From an uncultured Chloroflexota bacterium (GTDB lineage Bacteria > Chloroflexota > Dehalococcoidia > UBA2979): 12,448 nucleotides of DNA. The stretch covers positions 1-12,448 of the forward strand of contig CADEHD010000033.1 in assembly GCA_902827055.1 (NCBI GenBank), in the 5' to 3' direction. A program made the translations under genes and the position numbers. The notes beneath the pieces are model-generated. The model ran no database searches. It had not been told where the DNA came from and saw nothing but the letters and a program-made list of their open reading frames with translations. Shown piece after piece: positions 6,912 through 12,448 of the stretch (the first letter of the stretch is position 1; the number at the start of each line of letters is the position of its first letter).

Positions 6912-7841
6912 ATGCGCTGGGGACGACGCACCGCGCCCCGCGAGGCCCACGATGACGCCCCAGTCCTGCCGCCCGCCCTCGCCGCGGAGGTGCGACGCCT
7001 CGAGATCCAGGCACGTCGTCGCGCCGCATCGAGCCTCCAGGGTGACTATCGCAGCGTGTTCCGCGGCTCTGGCATCGAGTTCGCCGAGGCGCGCGAGTAC
7101 GTGCCCGGCGACGACGTGCGCCACATCGACTGGAACGTCACCGCGCGCACCGGCACGCCCTGGGTCAAGGAGTACACGGAGGAGCGCGAGGTGCCCGTCG
7201 TGTGCGCCATCGACGTGTCCGCCTCGCAACGGGTCGGCCGCCCGAGCACCGGGCGCCTGGGCGTCGCCGCGGAACTGACGGCGCTCCTGACCCTCTCCGC
7301 GGCGCATCACGGCGACCGCTCGGGCCTGCTGCTCTTCGGCGAGGGGATCGAGCGCTTCGTCCCGCCGGCCCGAGGCACGCGCCACGCGCTGCGGCTGGTC
7401 CACGAGCTCCTGGGCTACGAGGGGCTCCCGGGCGCATCCGATCTCGCCGGTGCCTGCGAGTACCTCCTCCGCGTGCTGCGACGTCGTTCCGTGGTGTTCG
7501 TGATCACGGACGGCCTCGTCACGCACTTCGAGTCCGCGTTGCGAGCGCTCGCGCGGCGCCACGACGTGATCGCGCTCACGCTCCTCGACGAGACGGACGC
7601 AGCCCTGCCGGACATGGGGATCGTCGAGGTCGAGGACGCGGAGACCGGCGCGCGGGTACTGCTCGACAGCAGCGATGAGCTCACCCGCCGGCTCTACCGA
7701 CAGGCGGCGGACCAGCGCGCGGCAGCCCGCCGCGTCGCATTCCGAATCGCAGGAGTCGACGAGCTCGAGCTCCCGATCACCGGCGAGTACGTCGAGCCGC
7801 TAGTGCGGTATTTCCGTCGGCGCGCGGCGGCCCGCCGATGA
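6912..7841 (+). CDS. DUF58 domain protein (VWA-like)
   Basis: A 309-residue protein without membrane helices. The DUF58 signature runs from Gly44: GDYRSVFRGSGIEF then REYVPGDDVRHIDWNVTART (61-80) and KEYTEERE (86-93). A VWA-like fold follows, with MIDAS DVSAS (101-105) and a second acidic position in VITDG (Asp200). The C terminus ends with a basic RRRAAARR. DUF58 proteins nearly always sit beside moxR and are thought to be MoxR partners or membrane-peripheral metal-binding adaptors; the actual client is unknown. Many relatives carry two N-terminal helices, which this one lacks, so it is the soluble form. It starts one base after moxR and overlaps the next gene by ATGA. Confidence 0.92.
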   Translation: MRWGRRTAPREAHDDAPVLPPALAAEVRRLEIQARRRAASSLQGDYRSVFRGSGIEFAEAREYVPGDDVRHIDWNVTARTGTPWVKEYTEEREVPVVCAIDVSASQRVGRPSTGRLGVAAELTALLTLSAAHHGDRSGLLLFGEGIERFVPPARGTRHALRLVHELLGYEGLPGASDLAGACEYLLRVLRRRSVVFVITDGLVTHFESALRALARRHDVIALTLLDETDAALPDMGIVEVEDAETGARVLLDSSDELTRRLYRQAADQRAAARRVAFRIAGVDELELPITGEYVEPLVRYFRRRAAARR

Positions 7842-8860
7842 GGCCGGCCCGAGGACGCCTCGCACACACGGTCGGCCCGCTGGCCGCCTGCGCCGCGTTG
7901 CTCCTGGGCGCGCTCGCGGCGGCGTGCGCTCCGTCGCGAGCGAACGCCCAGGCCCCGGCACCGCCCGGCGCCATCGAGGTCACTACGACCACCGAGCCCG
8001 AGGAGCCACGAGTCGGCGAGCGCGTCCGTGTCGTAGTTGAGGTGACACACGACACGGATCGGCTCGTCGTCATGACGGAAGGTCTCGAGCGCCAGCCCGG
8101 TCTGGAGGTGATCACGACCGAGCCCCCGACGTCCCTGCCGCGCGGAGACCGCCTGACCACCACCTTTGCGTTCGTCGTGCAGCCGTTTGCGCTCGGGCCG
8201 GTCGACCTCGGCGCCGTCACCCTGCAACTGCTCGCCGAGGATGGCAGCACCGTCGAGCGTCGGCAGAGCCTACCCGCGATCGCCGTGCGCACGACCGTAG
8301 CGCTGGACCAAGCCTCGCTGCGCCCGCTCAAGCCGCAGGCGACCGTGCCCGGGGCGCCACCGGCGTGGGTACGCCCGGCGCTGACCGGAGGCGGCCTCGC
8401 CGTGCTCGTCGGGGGCGTCACGCTCGCCGTCCTGTATTCGCGCACCCGCCTGCGGGCCGCGCGACGAGTACTCGTCCCGAGCCGTCCACCGACGCCCGCC
8501 GAGGACGAGGCGCGCCGCGAGCTCGACGCGGTGCGCGCACTGGATCTGCTCGCAATCCCGGACCTCGAGGCGTACTACGGCCGCCTCTCAAGCGTCGTGC
8601 GCGGCTACCTGCAGGACCGCTTCGACTTCCGGGCTACCGCGTTGACTCGCTCGGAGCTTGAGCGCCGCATGACTGCCGAGGGCCTGGACCGCTGGCAGGC
8701 ACGCCTCGTGACGGGGCTGCTCGAGCGTTGCGATGCCGCGGTGTATGCGCGCGTCTACCCGCCGCTGGCCTCGGCGGACCACGACCTCACCGTGGCATAC
8801 GAAATCGTGGAGCTCGCGCGTCCGCAGCGCGAGGTCGAGGCGGAGGCCGTGCCCGCGTGA
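7838..8860 (+). CDS. BatD/DUF4381-like membrane protein
   Basis: A 340-residue protein. It begins with a secretion signal: basic residues, a hydrophobic stretch (about 12-29), then either a lipobox-like AAAC (Cys30) or a signal peptidase I site after ANA (35-37). Residues about 45-155 form a beta-rich outer domain, with EEPRVGERVRVVVEVT, that resembles one Ig-like repeat of BatD. A transmembrane helix (about 182-200) leads to a basic cytoplasmic tail. The tail contains YYGRLSSVVRGYLQDRF (246-262) and ALTRSELERRM, the pattern of DUF4381/BatD C-terminal domains. It thus looks like a short BatD with a DUF4381-type tail in one chain; full BatD proteins are longer. It overlaps both neighbours by 4 nt. 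Assignment to the Bat group is by motif and position; the exact subfamily is uncertain. Confidence 0.75.
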   Translation: MRPARGRLAHTVGPLAACAALLLGALAAACAPSRANAQAPAPPGAIEVTTTTEPEEPRVGERVRVVVEVTHDTDRLVVMTEGLERQPGLEVITTEPPTSLPRGDRLTTTFAFVVQPFALGPVDLGAVTLQLLAEDGSTVERRQSLPAIAVRTTVALDQASLRPLKPQATVPGAPPAWVRPALTGGGLAVLVGGVTLAVLYSRTRLRAARRVLVPSRPPTPAEDEARRELDAVRALDLLAIPDLEAYYGRLSSVVRGYLQDRFDFRATALTRSELERRMTAEGLDRWQARLVTGLLERCDAAVYARVYPPLASADHDLTVAYEIVELARPQREVEAEAVPA

Positions 8861-9828
8861 CCTCCGGGCTGCCATCAATCACCTTCGACCCCTCGTGGGT
8901 GCTGCTCGTGCTCGCCGTCGTCCTCTTCCTCGCTGCGGGCGTCGTCAGCGCCTTTCGCTGGCGTGGGTACGGCGTCACCCTCTGGGTCGGGGAGGGTGGT
9001 CCGGCACGCGCCGCCGGGGCGCGACGCACGTGGCGCCTCCGGTTGCGATGGGTCCCCGACGCACTTCACGTCGTCGCCCTGCTGCTCCTCGTGGCGGCCC
9101 TCGCGCGGCCGCGACAGGGCCTCGCCATCGCGGTGATTCCAGAGCAGGGCATCGACCTCGTCCTGGCGCTCGATACGTCGTCTTCGATGACGGAGCGCAT
9201 CGTCGGCACGCCGGAAACCAAGCTCGCGGCCGCGCAGCGCGTGATTCGGGAGTTCGCCAGCACCCTCGAGGGGGACCGCATCGGCCTCGTTGTGTTCCAG
9301 TCGCGCGCCCTCACCATGTCTCCGCTCACCGTCGACCAGGTCGCCATTGGTCGGTCAGTCGACCAGCTCCGCTCGGGATTGCTGCCCGACGGCACGGCGA
9401 TCGGCCTCGGACTGGCTGAGTCGCTCAACCTGCTCCGGGACTCCCCCGCGAAGAGTCGGGTGGTCATCCTCCTCACCGACGGACAGCACAACGCCGGCGA
9501 GGTGACACCCGGTGCTGCAGCGGCGATGGCGGAGGCGCTCGATGTCCGCGTGTACTCGATCGGGTTCGGCGCCGGCCGCCCCGGTTCGGTCGACAGCGCC
9601 GGGTTGACCCAGGTCTCGGAGTCCACCGAGGGGCGCTACTTCGACGCAGCCACGGCCGAGCAGCTCACCGAGGCGTACGCCGAGATCGGGCGCCTCGAGC
9701 GCAGCGAAGTTGGGGAGCGCCGATTCACGCGCTATCGCGAGTTCGGGCCCATCCTCGCGCTGGCCGCGCTCGGCGCCCTCCTCCTGGAGGCCGTGCTACG
9801 CAACACCTGGCTGCGGAGGCACCCGTGA
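8857..9828 (+). CDS. BatA-type VWA membrane protein
   Basis: A 323-residue protein with two N-terminal helices (about 13-33 and 68-84), a VWA domain (about 98-285) and a C-terminal helix (about 297-314). This is the standard BatA plan, in which the VWA domain lies outside the cytoplasm between helices. The MIDAS is complete: DTSSS (106-110), Thr180 in LLPDGTAIG, and Asp208 in LLTDGQ, so it should bind a divalent metal and a protein partner. The GTG start at 8857 overlaps the previous TGA (GTGA); the frame is open earlier but only through the preceding gene. Its own stop is overlapped by the next GTG. It is the likely companion of the VWA-TPR protein that follows. Confidence 0.9.
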   Translation: MTSGLPSITFDPSWVLLVLAVVLFLAAGVVSAFRWRGYGVTLWVGEGGPARAAGARRTWRLRLRWVPDALHVVALLLLVAALARPRQGLAIAVIPEQGIDLVLALDTSSSMTERIVGTPETKLAAAQRVIREFASTLEGDRIGLVVFQSRALTMSPLTVDQVAIGRSVDQLRSGLLPDGTAIGLGLAESLNLLRDSPAKSRVVILLTDGQHNAGEVTPGAAAAMAEALDVRVYSIGFGAGRPGSVDSAGLTQVSESTEGRYFDAATAEQLTEAYAEIGRLERSEVGERRFTRYREFGPILALAALGALLLEAVLRNTWLRRHP

Positions 9829-11606
9829 TCAGCGTGGTCGAGCCCGTGGGCCTGCTCGCCCTGGGCGCCGTGCCGCTCGCGTGGGCGCTCATGCGGCTTG
9901 GTGCCCGCCACCGGCGCGCCGCCGATCAGCGCTACGGCGGGGGCGGCGTGGCGCGGCCCGCCCGTCGGCGGTCCGCCGAGATCGCGCGCGAGGGTCTGCT
10001 GCTGCTCGCATTGACGGCTCTCGCCCTCGCCGTCGCTCGACCGGCCTGGGGCGAGGAAGAGCGGCCGCTCGAGCGGCGCGGCATCGACGTCGCGATCGCC
10101 CTCGACGTATCCCGGTCGATGTCGGCCACCGACGTGGCACCGTCACGGGCGGAGGCCGCCGCGTCCGGCCTCCTGCGACTCCTCCGCGCGCTGCCCGGTG
10201 ACCGCGCCGCGCTGGTCACGTTCGCCGGCACCGCGTTCCAGCGGTCGCCCCTGACGCTCGACCTCGAGGCGCTCGGGCAGCTGGTCAGCCAGGCACAGGG
10301 CGAGACCAGCTTCGTCGACCGGGGCACCGACCTGGCCCTGGCGATCGAGGGCGCCCTCGCCGTGCTCAACGTCGACGACCCGGCAGCGACGCGGGTGATC
10401 GTGCTCGTCTCGGACGGAGAGCACGTCGGTCGTGATCTCGACGTGGCCATCCGCCACGCACGTGATCTTGGCGTGCGTGTGTACGTCGTTGCGGCGGGCA
10501 CCGCCGAGGGGGCTGCGATCCCGGGCACCAGCGCACAGGCCGGCCCGGAGCTGTCGCGACTCGACCGGGGCACCCTGGAGCGCATCGCCAGCGAGACCGG
10601 CGCCAACGTGCGGGAGATCCCCTCGATCGCCGGGCTGGCCGTGGAGTTCTCACGGCTCCGCCAGAGCACCTTCGAGGGCACAACTGAGTCCGCCCCCACG
10701 GAGCGATTCCCGTGGTTTGTGGGGGCCGCGCTGCTCCTGCTGCTCACTCGCGGACTGATCCGCCCGTGGAGCAGCCAGCGGGGTCCGGTGGCCGCGATGC
10801 GACTCGGCGGAGACTCAGCAGGGCGCAGCGGCGTGCCCGTCAGCCTGCTCGCCCTGCTCATCGGAGCCTGCGGGGGGACGGCGGCGTGGCAGGCGGTCAA
10901 CGACGGCAACGAGGAGTACGCCCGCGCTCGATACGAGCAGGCGCTTGCGGCGTACGAGCGCGCCGCACCCCTCCTGCCCGGGAACGCGGCGGTGTCCTAC
11001 AACCAGGGCAACGCGCTCCATAGCCTCCGCCGGTACGAGGAGGCCACCGTGGCGTCGCTCGCAGCAGCGGAGGCGACCAACGATGTCGCGTTGCGCGGCT
11101 GGGCGCGCTACGCCCTCGGGAACCACGCGTTCCGACGCAACGACCTCGAGGCGGCGCGGGAGGCGTACACGTCGGTCCTCCTGACTGATCCCGGAGACGA
11201 AGACGCCCGTTACAACCTCGAGCTTGTCCTCCTCCTGAGCCAGCAGCGTGCGGAGGACAAGGACGGCGAGGGTGCTCCAGGTGACGGCTCGCCCTCGCAA
11301 CCGGGCCAGCCGGGTCAGCCGGGTCAAGCAGGTCAGCCGGGGCAGGCGGGGCAGGCGGGCCAGCCGGGGCAACCGAGCCAGCCGGGCCAACCTGCGGGTG
11401 GTCCTAGCACCCCGGGAAGCGCGGGAGCGCCCTCCGGCCCGACGTCCGAGGCGGAGGCACGGGCGGCGCTCGCGCAGCAACTCGCTGGCCTCGGCGATCA
11501 GGTGACGGCCGACGAGGCGCTTGCCGTGCTCGATCGGTTGCGACAGCTCAGCGCGCTCGAGCGCCTCGACGACCGGCGACCAGCGGGTGCATTGCCCGAC
11601 CGCTAG
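9825..11606 (+). CDS. BatB-BatC fusion (VWA plus TPR protein)
   Basis: A 593-residue fusion. The first part (1-325) is BatB-like: helices at about 8-24 and 57-73, a VWA domain with MIDAS DVSRS (94-98), Thr168 in VDRGTDLA and Asp197 in VSDGEH, then a helix at about 297-312. The second part is BatC-like: a hydrophobic segment (337-349) with LLIGAC at Cys349 that looks like a lipoprotein signal, about three TPR-like units (356-470), a Gln-Pro-Gly low-complexity linker (492-523) and a C-terminal helix pair with TADEALAVLDRL. The frame is continuous throughout, with no stop at the join. VWA-TPR fusions are known in proteobacterial Bat clusters. Met325 at 10797 could be an internal start giving a separate BatC lipoprotein, but no strong ribosome site is seen. 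The GTG start overlaps batA by 4 nt. Confidence 0.88.
   Translation: MISVVEPVGLLALGAVPLAWALMRLGARHRRAADQRYGGGGVARPARRRSAEIAREGLLLLALTALALAVARPAWGEEERPLERRGIDVAIALDVSRSMSATDVAPSRAEAAASGLLRLLRALPGDRAALVTFAGTAFQRSPLTLDLEALGQLVSQAQGETSFVDRGTDLALAIEGALAVLNVDDPAATRVIVLVSDGEHVGRDLDVAIRHARDLGVRVYVVAAGTAEGAAIPGTSAQAGPELSRLDRGTLERIASETGANVREIPSIAGLAVEFSRLRQSTFEGTTESAPTERFPWFVGAALLLLLTRGLIRPWSSQRGPVAAMRLGGDSAGRSGVPVSLLALLIGACGGTAAWQAVNDGNEEYARARYEQALAAYERAAPLLPGNAAVSYNQGNALHSLRRYEEATVASLAAAEATNDVALRGWARYALGNHAFRRNDLEAAREAYTSVLLTDPGDEDARYNLELVLLLSQQRAEDKDGEGAPGDGSPSQPGQPGQPGQAGQPGQAGQAGQPGQPSQPGQPAGGPSTPGSAGAPSGPTSEAEARAALAQQLAGLGDQVTADEALAVLDRLRQLSALERLDDRRPAGALPDR
11298..11393 (+). repeat. Gln-Pro-Gly tripeptide repeat
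   Basis: Ten consecutive 9-base units encode Gln-Pro/Ala-Gly (one ending in Ser), followed by a final Gln-Pro, at residues 492-523 of the BatB-BatC protein. The DNA units vary at third positions. A flexible linker between TPR and C-terminal helices is the likely role. Confidence 0.9.
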
Positions 11607-11609
11607 TCC

Positions 11610-12448
11610 CTAGTGGCGAATCGCCACCGCCGAGGGCAGCGCGCGCGGGTCGCGGCGACCCGGCACCAGCCGCCGCGCCGCCAGGCGGAGCAGCCGGTTG
11701 CGCGCCTTGAGGTAACCGTCACGGGCGGCGTCGCCGTCGCCCTCCTCGACGTCACCCGTTCCCGGACCGCTCGACGGTAGCTCGTCGCGACCGTAGCGCT
11801 CCCGCGTGTACGCACGGGCCAGGTCCTCGACCGTCCGGTCGAGCCCGGCGACGGTGCGCAGCTCGCGAGCCGCCTCGATCGGCGTGCGCGTGGACAGCGA
11901 ACTCACACCCGCCCACTGAGCAAGCTCCTGCAGCTTGGCCCAGCGGGCCCGCGCCGGGGTCAGCCCGCGGAAGTGGTATTGCCAGTAGACCCGCACGACC
12001 GCTGCCCCGATGACCGCCAGGACCCCCGCCACCACGAGCAGCGTGGCGAGCGTCGCGAAGATCGCGGCGACCCGTGCAAGAAGCCCGGCGTTCGCGTCGG
12101 GCGCGAACGCTGTCTGCGCACCGCCCCCGGTCGGGTCCACCTCGAAGTCGCTCAGCAGGCTGAGTTCGGAGTCGTCGGCCGCAGCCTCGGCAGCCGCCGC
12201 GTCCTCGGGCGTCGGGGCGAACTCCGAGTCGTCCTGCGCGCGGGCCACCAGCGGACGGGTCGGCGTGGGGTTGAACTCGACCCAGCCCAACCCGCCGAGA
12301 TAGACCTCGGGCCAGGCCCAGGCGCTCCTGTCGGAGACTGTGTACGTCTTCGTCGCGGGGTCCAGGTCGCGCTGGTCGAGGGCGAACCCGACAGAGAGAC
12401 GTGCCGGTACGCCGCTCGCGCGCAGCAGGACGACCATCGCCGACGCGT
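11610..12448 (-). CDS. TgpA-like transglutaminase protein, 5' truncated
   Basis: The window holds the last 278 residues of a minus-strand gene that continues past 12448. It opens ASAMVVLLRASGVPARLSVGF, the segment that normally follows the catalytic Cys of transglutaminase-like enzymes; the Cys itself is outside the window. Next comes WAWPEVYLGGLGWVEFNPTP, the second half of the core. An acidic, Ala-rich linker (about 65-115 from the visible Met at 12437), a transmembrane helix (about 120-149) and a cytoplasmic tail follow. The tail, with TRTPIEAARELR and ARAYTRERYG, resembles DUF4129. This is the usual plan of DUF3488/TgpA proteins, which often lie beside moxR and DUF58. The expected catalytic His is Trp and the expected Asp is Asn, so the visible part suggests an inactive core. 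It converges on the Bat operon, 3 bases apart. Confidence 0.85.
   Translation of the reverse strand, partial: ASAMVVLLRASGVPARLSVGFALDQRDLDPATKTYTVSDRSAWAWPEVYLGGLGWVEFNPTPTRPLVARAQDDSEFAPTPEDAAAAEAAADDSELSLLSDFEVDPTGGGAQTAFAPDANAGLLARVAAIFATLATLLVVAGVLAVIGAAVVRVYWQYHFRGLTPARARWAKLQELAQWAGVSSLSTRTPIEAARELRTVAGLDRTVEDLARAYTRERYGRDELPSSGPGTGDVEEGDGDAARDGYLKARNRLLRLAARRLVPGRRDPRALPSAVAIRH

Noticed and set aside
9932..10909. Long minus-strand open frame opposite the BatB-BatC gene
   Set aside because: It mirrors the codon structure of a well-supported gene, is Ser/Arg-rich without motifs, and is a usual by-product of high GC.
11298..11393. CRISPR array or tandem repeat locus
   Set aside because: The 9-base periodicity is coding, in frame, and lacks spacers.
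10815..11480. Leu-Arg-rich repeat protein on the minus strand
   Set aside because: The repeat is only the antisense reading of the Gln-Pro-Gly codons of the BatB-BatC gene.

Overview
This is a high-GC (clearly well above 60%), densely coded bacterial window with short intergenic gaps, frequent GTG starts and many 4-nt stop/start overlaps. The gene content is ordinary chromosomal: purA, dapA, a mismatch uracil-DNA glycosylase and a MoxR/Bat envelope operon. I see no phage, plasmid, insertion sequence, CRISPR or RNA gene. The combination of GC content, CopD-like and zinc-ribbon small proteins, TAGACT-like -10 elements and the Bat/transglutaminase neighbourhood would fit Chloroflexota or a high-GC actinobacterium-like lineage. 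That placement is an inference, not a demonstrated assignment.

Layout. Positions 1-157 hold the 3' end of an unrecognised plus-strand gene. It converges on a minus-strand pair: a DUF402 protein (154-672) and, upstream of it, a small predicted lipoprotein (669-1277). A 124-bp divergent region separates these from purA (1402-2718). purA is followed on the plus strand by a CopD-like four-helix membrane protein (2755-3276), a Mug/TDG-type DNA glycosylase (3288-3866) and a zinc-ribbon membrane protein (3863-4405). Convergent to these lie dapA (4402-5310) and, upstream of it, a small TFIIB-type zinc-ribbon protein (5422-5757), both on the minus strand. A 151-bp divergent region (5758-5908) then opens the main operon.

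The operon 5909-11606 encodes, in order, a MoxR AAA+ ATPase, a DUF58 protein, a compact BatD/DUF4381-like membrane protein, a BatA-type von Willebrand A protein, and a fused BatB-BatC protein (VWA plus TPR). The junctions are a 1-nt gap followed by three 4-nt overlaps, so the five genes are probably translationally coupled. By analogy with characterised MoxR/Bat clusters, the ATPase would act as a chaperone-like remodeller on membrane-anchored MIDAS proteins with roles in envelope integrity or stress tolerance. The client is not identifiable from sequence. The window ends in a minus-strand, 5'-truncated TgpA-like gene (transglutaminase core, membrane helix, DUF4129-like tail) that converges on the Bat operon. 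Its expected catalytic histidine is a tryptophan.

The points most worth a second look are the BatB-BatC fusion that keeps a lipoprotein-like signal at its junction, the apparently inactive transglutaminase, an unusual Thr in the PurA GTTG-R-G motif, mirrored GTAGACT elements in the 5758-5908 divergent region, and convergent genes whose stop codons share CTAG. No strong case for a wholly new system is visible. No gene-free stretch exceeds about 150 bases.
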